The position numbers were made by a program, and so were the translations under genes. DNA of 64,000 nt from Acheta domesticus (lineage: Eukaryota; Arthropoda; Insecta; Orthoptera; Gryllidae). Within the stretch, counting starts at the first letter, position 1. Every line of letters starts with the position of its first letter. Shown here piece after piece: positions 11,262-23,263 of the stretch. Under the pieces are notes generated by a model. That model saw only the letters and a list, made by a program, of their open reading frames with translations. It was not told where the DNA came from and searched no databases. The stretch is taken from the NCBI GenBank assembly GCA_031308135.1, contig JAHLJT010000631.1, positions 194,794,685 to 194,858,684 on the forward strand, read 5' to 3'.

Positions 11262-12050
11262 ATATATACACTCGCTCGAAAAAAAAATTCGGACAGTACT
11301 CAGCGTACTTACGTTAAACACCCTCTGAGCCTGTTGAAACAATAAAATATTATGCCAGTAATAATTTTAATATTATTTAGCTTTAAACATTCATACACAA
11401 TAAAATGAGTTTTTTCTACTTTTACATCAATGATAAATTTGCATTTGAACTTCCAGTGACGGACATTGGACACCAAATAAATATTCTAACAGACATATAT
11501 ACATCATTTTTTGTCAACGAACTATCGGACGAAAACAAAATATAGTAACTTCCCACGGTTGACTCAAAGACGGTCGTTATGGTCAATCGATGTGCTGTCA
11601 AGAATCAGTCTATTAGTGTCTCTCCTTGAAGAACATGGAAAGAATGCTTCGAAAAGGAAAGAACAGCTCTTTCGAACTGCGAGAGTTAGTTATCTTTTAC
11701 AATGCGAAAGGCAAGAGCTTCCGTCAAATTGCAAAAAACCTAAATAGGGAGAAAAGCACAGTTTATGATATAATCAAGCGATTTAAACAAGAAGACTGGA
11801 TTGAAGCTTACCGCCAAAATGGAAGCCCCCATAAACTTTCCCGTCAAGAAGAGATATTTGTCGTCAGGGAGATTTAAAAAAATTCCAAATCAAGTTCACC
11901 GAAGTTTGTCGCAGAAGCGCGAAAAGAACTGGGGAAGGAAGTGCATCCAGAAACAATACGAGTGATTCTACGAAAAGCAGAATTTCATGGTCGTGTGTCT
12001 AGAAGACAGCCTTTCATAAATAAGATAAACAAGAGGACAAGGCGGGAAGG
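11262..12050 (+). mobile_element. Truncated Tc1-like DNA transposon
   Basis: A Tc1-type 5' terminus is suggested by TA-rich ACACTCGCTCGAAAAAAAAA at about 11,270. A transposase N-terminal reading frame follows (listed separately). Sequence homologous to the catalytic domain and a matching right inverted repeat were not found, so the copy is truncated near 12,050. Confidence 0.65.
11635..12050 (+). pseudogene. Tc1-like transposase, N-terminal fragment
   Basis: The ATG at 11,635 opens a frame whose first ~60 residues form a paired-type helix-turn-helix (KSFRQIAKNL ... STVYDIIKRF), followed by a linker with GSPHKLSRQEE. These are hallmarks of the DNA-binding half of Tc1-family transposases, which would bind the element's inverted repeats in the nucleus. 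An in-frame TAA at 11,875-11,877 interrupts the frame; the homology resumes after it (HPETIRVILRKAEFHGR, then a basic RR.PF.NK.NK segment) and stops near 12,050. The DDE catalytic domain is absent. It cannot make an active enzyme. Family assignment is confident; the subfamily is not. Confidence 0.75.
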
Positions 12051-12470
12051 ATAGAATATCGCGGGAATAAAAGTATTTTCCGGTCGAGTGGCCAATAGGA
12101 CGGTAGAAAATGCAGGTACCAGCCACACGATCACGCGAAGGAATCCGCCGAGGGAATTCTTTTGGTGTAGGTGTAAAACCTTGACGACTATGGTCCGATT
12201 AAAATAAATTGGTGATTGACAGTTGGGAGTGGATGGGAGCAACGGTGACAGTTTGCGTACCATGTGAGGAACTCCAAATATTTTGGTGCCTTTGAGGGTG
12301 AAATTGCTGTCAGCAGGTAATATAATTATTGACATTTTAAGAATAAAAAAGAAAATGAATGCAAACTTCCTTCGATTGGAGTTATTTTGAACACGTGTTA
12401 TTACAACAATTTTCTTAGAATGTTAATTTTAAAGACAATCTAATTTAAAAAGTGCTAATAACAATAGCCC
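12051..12470. other. Non-coding DNA after the Tc1 fragment
   Basis: A 116-codon open frame lies on the minus strand (11,985-12,335), but it overlaps the transposase remnant and shows no family motif. Otherwise nothing was recognised. Confidence 0.4.
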
Positions 12471-12471
12471 G

Positions 12472-12748
12472 TCCCAATAGCCAAGATCGCTGAGAGAGTA
12501 GTATCGTAGCGATCGCAGATTCGAGTCCCGCTTCGGGCATAGTGTGTTTGTGTATGTCTGTAGGTGTGTGTCGACCTTTCACTCTTAATTATCATCATTA
12601 TTCTATCTTCCATACTTTAAAATAGGATTCAGCTGAATGATGATCACCTGATGAATCATATGCACCTGTCACCGAGATAAAACGATACTAAGCCCCGGTA
12701 ATTGCAGGTGCATGTATGCGTGGTCCGAAACAGCCTATTCGCGAACAA

Positions 12749-12750
<2 letters not shown>
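12472..12750 (+). repeat. tRNA-derived SINE, family D, with (AAT)n tail
   Basis: The head starts GCCCGTCCCAATAGCC and its GCCCG can pair with CGGGC at about 12,534-12,538. A D-arm-like GCTGAGAGAGTAG and a B-box-like GATTCGAGTCCCGC follow. A 200-bp body ends in a long (AAT)n run. The 5' T-stem strand is degraded, so this is a SINE rather than a tRNA gene. Confidence 0.65.
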
Positions 12751-12789
<39 letters not shown>

Positions 12790-12802
12790 TAATAATAATA
12801 AT
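12749..12802. repeat. (AAT)n microsatellite
   Basis: Eighteen or so AAT units with a single interruption. It sits exactly at the join between the SINE on its left and the retroelement fragment on its right, so it may be a retroposon tail or the shared target. Confidence 0.9.
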
Positions 12803-13606
12803 TTGGCGTAGGGAATTAGCGACCCCCATCGCCCGCAGCACTCTGCTGGAGGGTAGGGGCTGCGCAATCAGCTCGGTTTCCTCTACCTACAAAGAGGCGC
12901 TGACCGCTGTCCTTCCCTAAACATCCTCCCTCCCCCTTCCACCGGGAGTAAGTAGGTGGATCGATTAGCTCACTTTCTTCCGTCACCTAAAACCCTAGGC
13001 ATTTTTCATCTGGATAGGTTTCCGAACCCACTCTTTCCCTTCCCATATTCACCCCTCGACTCCCAAAGTCCAACCCTGCGTCAGAGCGCGCTTCATCTCA
13101 AGCCACGTGGGACTCGGGCTATGTCGACTAAAAACGGCAAATAGGGCAATGGCAAATAATACCTGGCCGTAGGTATAAAAGGCGTACCCATCTCTGATTG
13201 AGAAAAGACATTTGAGAAGCCTCGGAAAAGAGCCGCTGCCTGGGGAGCGCCAGGGCACCTCTGGAGCCATCGCTGGAGGTGACAGTATGCGAACCGATGG
13301 TGGCAGGATGCTGACTAGGCGGGCACCTGCCGGGGAACCCGAAGACTCTACAGCCAATCCCCGCAGGAGAACCCAACACCCACCATCTCCAGCAGAACCA
13401 GCAGTTGCTGTTTCAATGGAAACGCAGCCATTGACCACTCTTGCTGGCAAGCTAAGGCAGAAAACGAAATGGACCGCAGAAATGAATGAATATATCGTTT
13501 ACTGCTACCTCAAAATAACCAAACTGGAATCGGACTTAACAGCTTATAGAGAACCATTGTACCAAATGGTTATCGGCAAATACCCCGAACTTTCCTCAAA
13601 GACAGT
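12803..13606 (+). mobile_element. Retroelement fragment bounded by (AAT)n runs
   Basis: This GC-richer block lies between two (AAT)n runs (12,749-12,802 and 13,607-13,628). It contains a TATAAAAG box at about 13,176 and the open frame listed next. Position between AAT tails and the internal ORF suggest a non-LTR retrotransposon piece, 3'-incomplete. No reverse-transcriptase motif is present. Confidence 0.4.
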
Positions 13607-13670
13607 CAATAATAATAATAATAATAATGAAAACAATAAAAATGTGGTAATAATGGTATTATTGATTTAA
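13287..13670 (+). pseudogene. Putative N-terminal ORF fragment of a non-LTR retroelement
   Basis: The frame (first ATG of the open region at about 13,287) encodes a proline/arginine-rich leader followed by a compact segment with KTKWTAEMNEYIVYCYLKIT and TAYREPLYQMVI. To my knowledge a W..EMN..I...Y..IT.LE....AYR pattern recurs near the N-terminus of some insect LINE polyproteins; this is recalled, not searched. The frame runs out into the (AAT)n tract as an asparagine run. No start context, zinc knuckle or catalytic domain supports a working gene. Confidence 0.35.
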
Positions 13671-13739
13671 TAATATAATCCCTAAAAATCAATCAACTGA
13701 TGGCTAATGTAGGCCACTGACATGACACCTCGTGCCACT

Positions 13740-14060
13740 GTGCAATGGTGACGCCGGCCGGCTCTCCGCGACGCGCCCCAGAAGCGGCAGCCATTTTGAG
13801 GCGCGAGTAAATTGCGTTTTTGCGGCGGTTGCGAATTCGCGCTGGAGCCGTAAAGATGCGAGATAGCGGGAAGAAGGTTCTCTAATTGCTTGACCACGGC
13901 TCCGGCAACGCCAACTACCACACAGCCTCCACCGCCACTACCGCACTCTCTGGGGCGACCGCGGAGGTTGCGTTCAAGGCGACGGGGCGCCCCGGAAAAG
14001 TGTTGGAATCGCGGCACCGCCTACGCTCGACGGGTTTTGAATTAATGAAGAAACCGATTT
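13740..14060. other. CpG-rich segment
   Basis: Dense in CG dinucleotides (GACGCCGGCCGG, GGGGCGACCGCGGAGG, GGCGACGGGGCGCCCCGG) in an AT-rich neighbourhood. A 111-codon minus-strand frame spans it but carries no known motif. It could be a CpG-island-like promoter region or a distal first exon; neither can be shown. Confidence 0.4.
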
Positions 14061-14064
14061 TTAA

Positions 14065-16290
14065 TTAAACTCGACCGAGAGAGACACCGGAGCCAGCCAC
14101 CGGTTCAGAGAAAAGGAAAAGGAGGAATAAAATAGAAAAACGTCTTACAAAGAGGCGCGGAATATTTCATTTTGTCCTGTTAGTAGGAACGGCTCGTTAG
14201 AAGTTTCAATGAGTCGATTTAAATTCACCCTTAATTCCGTGAGATTACTGATGATACGGTCAAAGGTTCCTGACTCGGTGGTGAGGAAGGAATGGTTATG
14301 GATCGTCGGCACGTGATGGCACTAATGGCAATGTTTCTTAGATATTTGGAATTTGCAGCGGTAAATTTGCCTTAAAATGAATGTAAGTTACTGTTTAATA
14401 TAACTATTAATTACCTACTTTATCACACGGTATTGTATAGAAAAAACTAGCGAGTTTCAATTTCTGAATGAATAGTGTGTCCAAGGAAACTAAAATTGTT
14501 CTTTATTTTAAACGTCACCTACCTTCACGTTCCTATAAACAGCTAGTGGTAGCCCATCACAAAATACTAGAACTCAATTTAATTTCTTTAATATGGAAGA
14601 ACGTGGCTAGTTGGCCCTCAGGTTCTACATCGGTCTCCTCGCTTTCAAGTTCTAGCATTGTGCCACTTTTCTGATGAACTCCCTACAGAAGTCTCAGGGT
14701 GATCTGTGCAACGATGGTGGTACAGTGATATAAAATGTGTGTCAGAGCTTGGAGACTAATATTTTCGTAGTTCATTGTCTTCTGCAATATTAGGGAAGGA
14801 AGATTTTTCTTCTCTCTCTGTTTCAGATGAAACCTTCAAAATTACTTTTATTTGAATATATTTTTCAGCTTATTTTTCCCGTACATTTTTTGGTTTTGTG
14901 TTCTCTTGTCACATCTCCGGCCATCTTTAATTAAAAAATCCATAAGGGGCTAAATGCTTTTTATTTGTTGTTTTTTGAGCTAGATTACTTAAAAAATAAT
15001 ATGTTAAGACACAAAGTGAAATTTAAATTAAAATTTGGAATAAAAGATGAAAAATACTTTACCAGAGGTGTTGAGAACAAAAATCACGAAATTAATGACG
15101 AAATTAATGGACAAAGAAGCGCTTTAAAGTTAAAATTTGGATTGAAAAATAGGTACTTTTTCTGTCAAAAAAATTAAATTTATTTATTAAGATATGCCAA
15201 CAAAGTAGTATTGAATGTACCTTGGACATGCAAGTTCAAAGTTTTTACCTAATATTTTCTTTCTAAAACAACTTTTCCCAATATTCAAATATTCAGAACA
15301 AAAATAAAGGAATTGCATTCACGCTACAAACAATGAAATGATGTACATTAGTTGTTTAATTTCATACATCTTAATCATCAGAAATAATCTTTTCTTCATT
15401 GATTAGTTTCTTCATGGATCAATATAAACGACCTGATTCTGTCTTCTCGTTTTGGGCATGCAGTTCTCCAAAAATTATGTTCAAAATAGTGTGGTGAGCA
15501 GGCCGAAAAATCTCCTTCAGCTGCTACAGATTATTATACTTCGCTATTTTATTTTCAATCCTCCTGGATACAGTTTTTAATGTTCTAGATTAGATAAGCT
15601 ACCAGGTCCTATTTTAGTAAACTTGCATTTCCTGATAATTATAACAAAATTCAGCATTTCTCTGAATTATAATGTGAATGGCTTTGTTTTTCAATTCTTA
15701 TCCATTGTATCTGTCACCAAGAAATGGAGTTTCCATCTTCATCATTTGTAAATGTGAGCACTGGGCCTTGAGATTAATGATCAATAGTTTTTGGAGTGAA
15801 ATTTCTTGAAATGACCATCCAAAATGTATGCACTGTAATACTGTTTACAGTCACATGGCATAATGTTTTGCTCTTTCACAGTATATTTTTAAACAAGACC
15901 AAACCTATTTAGACCTTGAAGTTATATCGCTCCTCCGAAACAAACATTGTAGATTTTGTAATTTTTAAATCTACGTTTAATAAATATTGTCTAAGTAAAA
16001 TGGGGGAAATACAAAAAAGGATAACATCGTTTTCTTTCAGTAGCAGTTCTGCGAGCATCAGAGTCATTCCTCGATATCAAGTTAAACACTCGTGTCCAAA
16101 CAATTGAAGACTGACTTACTTGCCTCTCTCAACAACATTGCAAACCTTTTGACTACATATATGGGCGCTAAAAACATCAAAGAAAATTATGAGGAATTTT
16201 CTTATGGAAGACAATACATTACACTATATGAAATAATAATTATCTCAGATTACGACAAAATGTCTCCTACCTGCTTTTTGTTCTGAGCCC
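14065..16290. other. AT-rich non-coding DNA
   Basis: No gene. A weak internal duplication around 15,020-15,170 repeats AAA.TTAAAATTTGGA about 100 bp apart. Nothing else was recognised. Confidence 0.5.
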
Positions 16291-16429
16291 CTCATATGAT
16301 CATTGAAAACGTACAGATGTTGAGTTCCATTGTTACACCATCATCGACAATTTTATCACGTAGAAAATCCATCGCACGCAAAGCAACTTTCCTTTCAAAA
16401 AAAAGAAGAAAAAGGTGCAACAAAAAAGA

Positions 16430-16795
16430 GAAGGCAAAACTCGAGGCGGAATATCGCGCATTCTGTAGGGAGGCAGCGAAACACGTCGCGCTTTCTCGCG
16501 CAGCCGCGAACGTGGCACGTTCAGCTGCGCGTCAGCCGACTTCACAATGGCTGGCGCGCCCTCGCGCCCGCCTCCCGCCAGACACGAGCGGCGTGGTGGT
16601 TTGTTTTCGCTTTTTATTCAATATTTTGCTCGGCACCGCGCGACGGCTGTCGATGCAGGGGGCAGGGTTACAGGGAGGGGAATTGGTGGGGAGGGACTGG
16701 TAGGTGGCGGGTCGCGGTCTGCGCTGAGCGTGTCCAATTAACCTTCAAAGCCAGACCGCTGGCGCGTACGCTTGCACCATGGCCTGCTTCGTTCC
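16430..16795. other. CpG-island-like segment
   Basis: A GC- and CpG-rich block (CGCGCATTCTG, GTCGCGCTTTCTCGCGCAGCC, GCACCGCGCGACGG) abruptly set in AT-rich DNA. Overlapping open frames on both strands (up to 185 codons) have low-information composition and do not agree with a protein family. In insects that keep CpG-rich promoters this would be a candidate promoter, but no downstream exon was found. Confidence 0.4.
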
Positions 16796-16994
16796 ACTAC
16801 CTCGCTCGCGACATTGGCAAGACTGTTGTGCACATTGTGACCTGGTTCATCTTGTTTCACGAAATTTTTTTAAAAAAAATTGTATGAAATATGCCCCACG
16901 TTTTATTTAGGATTTGCCGTGCAATGAGTAAACCACTTTTCTTCAGTCTCTTGAAAGTAAGAAGTTTGACATTATTGTCGATTTTTATTTTTGC

Positions 16995-17495
16995 GCCTTA
17001 CTACGGAAGTAGTAAAGAAAAGGTAATACTGTGGTGAGAAATCTACAATTTTGGGAGAGAAAAACTATTTTTCTCATGGTCTAGTAACGAAAAAGTGAAT
17101 AAATCTTATTACACGTAGAAAATCCCTTTTCAAACGTTTTGTAGTCAGAATCCATATTGGTGGATCATTGACACCGAAAAATAGATTGACGCTAAAACAT
17201 CCGTCTGTGGTCAACGCTTGCGTCCATATCGTTTACACGACTTTCTCCAAAACTAATAATTATCCATCAATCTGGACAAATTCGGACCTGGGTGTTCGAA
17301 ACGGTTTATTCGATTTGGTAGACACTTTTTAAGAAGCCTAAATATTTTCAAAATTTTGTCAAAATTGTCCTCAATTGTTGTGAATAATCTTTGTTCTCGA
17401 ACAAAGGACAAAAGAATGGTTCAGGTCTAATTTTTCTTAAATTTTCCAATTTTTTAAAAATTACAAAAGTTTAAAATTTATTTTGAGTCTTATTA
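16995..17495 (+). repeat. Hairpin-headed repeat family, copy at 17 kb
   Basis: Begins with a perfect short hairpin, TTACTAC-GGAA-GTAGTAA, followed by AGAAAAGGTAATACTGTG. Further on come CCGTCTGTGGTCAACGCTTG and TTTCTCCAAAAC, then AATATTTTCAAAATTTTGTC. The same ordered blocks occur at 34.4 kb (+), 58.3 kb (-) and, for the last part, 60.6 kb (+). No protein is encoded. The copy ends in AT-rich DNA without an obvious terminal repeat. Confidence 0.6.
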
Positions 17496-20400
17496 CAATT
17501 ACAATATTGAAAAATAGTGTTTGTTCTTAATGAATTCGGTTCTTCAAAGTTTTGAAATAAAATGATGCACAAATTTGTCGGAAAAAAGAGCCGTACGAAG
17601 TAAAGGAGTAAAAATTGGAAATGTACGAAATAAAGGAGTAAAAATTGAAAAAATGTTGCTTTACAAAAAATGGTTGAATGGCCACTTTCACTATTTAAAA
17701 AATGTGTCAATACTCACAATATCGGGCAATAAGCTTCAATAGTAATAAAGGTTGTACTTTAAGCAATGTTTAAAATTGTAGGAAGGGCTTATAGAATATC
17801 GTGCGTTCTTTAGTACTAGTACTACAAGTTTATCAAGAATAGAGGTCGGAGAACTCGAGATCGATTTTAAAAAATATCATTAAATAAGATAACAATACAT
17901 AGCGCGTAAACTTACCATAAGTTATTTATACGATTCACTATCCATTAAGCTATCCGGAACTGTCAACGTTTCAAATAACTTACATAGTTGCTGCAAATAA
18001 ACATTTTATTTTTTCTCAAGGAATTTTTCTACTTGCCACTCATTCATGTACATAAGTCGCTTTCAAAAACATTGTGTCTGCTCACCCGATATACATGTGT
18101 GTGATTGTGATATTTAAAAAAAATCTGCAAACGAGAAGAGTCGATTAAACATGTTTTTTGTTATGAAGATCAAATATTATTCATTCTAATAAAAAACAAC
18201 TGCACAAAGAAAACTTGTCAAAGCATTTTCATTCACCTATAGATGTCTTGGTCTCATCATGTCATATTGAATGTCATATGATTATTAGTTAAATTATAAG
18301 TTCAATTACTTTTCAATGAAGGTAACGATTATAATTCTATGGATCTGAATAAGAAGGGCTTTTTTATAATTTCCTTTGAATCGTCTGAATTAGACATGAG
18401 AACGGACTGCCTCTGTCGAAATTGCAAGTAAGGTTACCGTACTTCAGAAAAATACTTTCAAAATTTCCATTACACTAATATTACTTACATACATTTCTTT
18501 GCAATTTATTTTTTCCGGTTATATTGCGCGAGAAGGGTTATTAGTTTTTTGTATTTATGATGAATTATAATGATCTTCCAAAGTCATAAAACTATCGCTC
18601 TAATTTACTGGATTCTTCTCGGGATTATTACAGTATGTAGGAAATTACAGTATGTACAAATTAACTCGTATGTAGGAAAAATTACCAATTGGTCTGATAT
18701 AATTTTGACTAAGTAATTAGTTGTACCTCTATCTCTATCACTCTTCCCCTCTCTCTATCTCGCTGGCTCGTTGGATAGGCCTTTGAAGGACGTGCTCTTA
18801 CTCTTCATTTGATACAATAGCTTTCTTCTAAGAAATTGCTTTCCTGAATTCGAAGCTTTCTCTCACTAAACTATTAAATTTGTCTAAAAATTAGACTACC
18901 ATTTTTCTGTGTAACATTTTTCTGTGGTCTGTGTGTTTTAGAACGGAACAGTTACACGATCCTACTTTCATGGTCTAGCTTCTTGCGAATCTCGTTTAAA
19001 GTAAGACTCTTGCCTTACTAGATGAAATCCTAACTAGAAGACATCTTTTATGACCTAAAACAGTAATCACTTAAAGTGATGTTAACTCAAAGTTATTGTA
19101 GTAGATGCAACATGGTGGTAGGTTCCGTGCTGCGAATGCAACTTCATACGGGATCAGTACGGGTTTCATGGGGTAGTTGCTTTTGAGGCAAATGAAAAGC
19201 AATGTACACTTGTGAATGAATTTAAGTTTAATCTTTGAAATATAGATAGATGTACAAATAAGTAATTTATTGGTACACCGGAGGACCAATGAATCTTTTT
19301 ACAGTTTGCTAAGATTCTTCTTTCTTGAAGTTCGTTTATACTTACAGTTCGATGATAGTTTACAGCAACCACCAACCCTAATCAGACAGCTGAGTGTGTG
19401 GATGCCGTCAGCTGAGGTTGGCTCCAGATGATGGGGCTAGGGGCTTGAATGGCGCGAGGGGCTCGTACTCGGTGTGATTGGAGCGGTCCGTTAGTATAGA
19501 TTCGGCCAGGGAACGACTGATGGTCGGGTGGTTTGAATGTAGAAATCGCGGCCTGCTGGTCGTTCTGATTGATTGCCGAAGCCTTGATAGGCAAAGCAAG
19601 AACAGCCAACTCCTTCGCAGGCTGTCTGACGAGTGGAGCGAATATTGACACTCGTCCGGCGTATTGACAAATGCTAGCAGAAGACTAGCAGGTAGAGGCA
19701 TAACGGGAAGCCGTGATCTCCGCGTGCCGGCGGAGGCCCAGCCTTTGCTAATGACCCCTTCCCCGGCTGCAGGACAATGGGTGGCGGGGGTAGGATCTCG
19801 CGGCAGAGGGTTCAACAAGAATTTATTTGAAAGTCTAGTGAATAATTATATTTTGGTATGTACGTGCTTCGGAGGAGGTGGTGTCGTGAGAAGGACCCGC
19901 GCGAAGACATTCTGCGTAAATTGCTTTATTGCCTATACACCTGTGTTGAGGCAGCGAATATAGCTTCAGATTAACGTGACTGGGAGAGCTGTGAATTGGG
20001 TTATGGCGAAACAAACATTCTGGAAAACGCTCGCTCGATCTCTGGTTCTCACGGAAAAACAACCTCCCTTTTGTTAATTTTTCTGCAACAAGTTTCGCTT
20101 TGCTTGTTGCTCGCTTCGCGCGCAAAAGGCGGTTATTCTTTGGCGGGCAGTGGAGCAAGACGACACTAGTACCAACTTTGAGAGCTTAACCTGTTCTCAT
20201 GGAACGTTAATGCAAGCTCACTGAAACTTGTTCCCTGTGCGAAAATCAACTGCTGTGAAGTTCCTGTTTCGACGTTTGAATTTGGCGACAATTCTGTCAT
20301 AGGTTAAAAACGGAAATCTAGTGTGTCTAATAAATCTCTTATGTACACAAGTGTTTTGCGGCGACGGCCCAGTAGGAGCTGCCACCTGGCAAAGGGAGAT

Positions 20401-22717
20401 GAGCTAACAGGTAGGCCCGCCAAATCTAAAATCCAAAAGCAAAGAAGTTATACCCGCTCCCTTTGCAGCCAGCACGCGGTTTTGGAGCTGATTTTTTTCC
20501 CGACGCGGTACGTTTAAAACGCTTAAAACGTTTGAAACGCAAATTCTGAGCTGGTAATTAAGGCCAAAGATTGTTATTAAAAACCAATCCCCTGCCACGG
20601 CGCCAAATTTGAATCATTTTTTATGCCAATGTGCCAACAATCTGTGTTTTCAGTAAGTAGACGCGCGCTGGACTGCCGTGAGAGACAGGCTTTGGGGTTG
20701 TGGCCAAGAATGTTACCCCCGTGGGTGAGAGCAATTAGAGTCTGCGCTCAGGGAGCGCATTTCCTCATGAGATTGTTCGCGAGATTAAACAGTTATACAT
20801 CCGAATACGCTGTTCTGCTATGCAATCTATTTCTCAAAAATAGTTCTAAAACCGAGGACGATATAAGCAGAAATTATTAAGGGTTTGAGTTGTCAGAGCA
20901 ATACAATTTCGGATGCCGTATCTCGATAAGAACTTTACAATCATAATTTTAGAAGAATATGCCATTAACACATACATGACGTTCTTTTCCTGATGTACCA
21001 TATTTATATTTTACGCGAATAGATCGTAATTTAAATGTGCTTAGGAAAAGTAGTACTTGCCTTTTTTAATAACTGTTGATAAGATTTATGAAAACACAAT
21101 TTCTATGAAAATATTGATTGTCTTAAACACAAAAAATCTTACCATAAAAAGCGTAAAAAATATTTGGTTAACTTGGAACACTGGAGTAACGTATTTCGTC
21201 ATTAATTTGGTGTAGTTATATCCCTTGCAATACTTGATGTTCTGACGGTAATACATACAAATCTTATTCAAAATAGCAAGCTTTATTTGTTTCGTTATTT
21301 AATAATGCAAAATAGTATAAATAATGCATAATTCTTCTTTCTCTGCGATACAATATTAGCGGTTAACTGGCCTGCAGAAGTACAAATTTTTTGTTCCACA
21401 AAACGCCACAAAATGGTTTTCTAAAATTAGCACAAACACAAGTATTGGTACTGTAGGCCGTTAGTTGCATGTCTAACATATTTTCTAACTTCAACTTCTG
21501 GAGCCTCATCATCTAACCCAGAACTTGTAGCCAGTCAGCGTACAAGAATCGACCCTAGCGGCATTTAAATTGCTCAAACTTTTATTCTCCTTCAAAACTT
21601 TTACGATTTTTAATTAACTAGCAGAGAAATGTAGGATTTATTTCGACGTCAATTTTATCACAGGTAATATTTATTTTAATGTTCAATTCAGAAATGGTCA
21701 CTATTAACACATTTTGCATTTCTACGGAAAGAAAATATATCTGGGAACGAAATGTGGAAATTTATCTACTGTCGCCTTAATCAAAATGCGAAATGCGTTG
21801 AATGAAACGGGAAACAGATTTCTGTCTCAATTCCGCCATTCTATACGCATCTCAAAAGTTTGCATTTAATTTCTACCAACTTGCATTAAAAGTTGTTTTG
21901 ATTTGCAACTTCTCTTCCCTTCTCTGTCGCTCGTCGTTTTCTCTCCAAACTGAGTATCTGACACAGGGTTGCCTGATTACGTTTACCTTGTTCATTGGGC
22001 ACAGACAATTGGAAATCCGTTCAAAATTTTGGTCCCTTTCTTTATGTAGGTCAAATGTTCTTGGTCTTACAAGTAAAGCACTCTCTGGATTTCGATGATT
22101 ATTCATTATTAATTTTCTTGATCAAATGTACGATAGTAAGTAGGAAAACCACTGATATTTTTCAAAAACAGAACCTCATTTTTCTTATTTATGTTTATCT
22201 CCAAACCATAATATTTTCACGGATGAAATCAGCTTTATTTTTTTTCAAAGTTTAGTAGTAGTCTCCCTCTTACAACATCGTATCGAACTTTCTGATAACA
22301 CTAAAAACATGTAAAATCTAAAATTTAAATATTTTAATTAAATCAAAGGAAAACGAATAGTCATTTTTGGGTTGATTTTTAGTGTTACACATTTCAACAA
22401 ATTTTTAAACGTAATCCGTAAACAGATTTACGAGTCAATTATTACTCTTTCAAGTACTAATTATAAAAATACATGTAATACGTCTGTAAATGTTACTTTA
22501 TTAAGTAAACAATTTAAGTGATTTGCAATGTAATCAACAATTTCTTATACAAATAACCCTTCAATGTCTTTACCCTTCTACGTTTTAGTACAAATAAATA
22601 CTGTTTATAGGCAGCCAAATTAATTCAAATTTGGCGCCTAATTTCAGATATAAATTATTATAATTTTTCTTTGGGATGAATTCCCAGCAAAGCGCGTACA
22701 TTACAAACGTCCCTACT
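17496..22717. other. Long AT-rich stretch without recognisable genes
   Basis: No gene in over 5 kb. Small items: a 2-copy tandem of GTACGAARTAAAGGAGTAAA at about 17,593-17,650, and GC-richer DNA at 19,390-19,960 with open frames on both strands (136 codons minus, 99 codons plus) that show no family motif. A clustered AAAACG/GAAACG motif lies at about 20,511-20,542. Everything else looks featureless. Confidence 0.5.
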
Positions 22718-23263
22718 GGGAGAGATGGCTCAGTGCATCAACCTGATGTCACTGCAGTCCCTCTGACCGGGAGGTCCTAGGTTCGAGTCCCGACGGCGGC
22801 AGGATTTTCGACCCTAGCATGTCAGCTAGGTCGAATTCAGTCGCTGTCTGGAGAAGGATTCTTGCGGCCGGTTGCCCTGATTGGTAGTTTTTCGTGGTTT
22901 CTCCGATCAACACCAGGCGAATGCCAGAGCAGTACCCTAACAAACGGGCCACGTACCGCGCGCGATCTTTCCTTCCTTGTCCTATCCTCTTCTCTTACAC
23001 GCATACTTACACTAACACACATGTCGGGAGACCGGTCGGGAGCTTACAGCTTGTCCCGGCTGGGGCGGTGCCCCGCTGGTGGGAGATACCTGGTTGAGGG
23101 AAAATCCCGCTAGTCGACGGTAGGTCGACGCCAGATCTCGCCATCCAGCGGGGAAATGATCATCGCCACCTCCCGAGAAGAAACACGCACTATACTCACG
23201 GGACTAATGACCAAAGTAGTTGACACGCCCGGAAACACGAATCAATCAATCAATCAATCAAAC
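22718..23263 (+). repeat. SINE family C, full-length reference copy
   Basis: About 545 bp. The head is tRNA-like: GAGATGGCTCAGTGC (A-box), and GGTTCGAGTCCCGAC (B-box) at about 22,780. Landmarks follow in order: GCTGTCTGGAG, TCGTGGTTTCTCCGATCAAC, CCCTAACAAACGGGCC, CACATGTCGGGAGACCGGTC, GATCTCGCCATCCAG, GGACTAATGACC, and a 3' (AATC)n tail. The same ordered landmarks appear in seven other places in the window. It is long for a SINE and is presumably Pol III-transcribed; its mobilising LINE cannot be identified here. Confidence 0.85.

Noticed and set aside
12472..12545. A functional tRNA gene with GCCCG/CGGGC acceptor
   Set aside because: The T-stem is broken (GCAGA against CCCGC) and a 200-bp body with an (AAT)n tail follows.
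12656..12841. Poly-isoleucine/asparagine frames
   Set aside because: Translations of the (AAT)n microsatellite.
19408..19963. Overlapping 136- and 99-codon frames on opposite strands
   Set aside because: Moderate GC content explains both; neither shows a motif.
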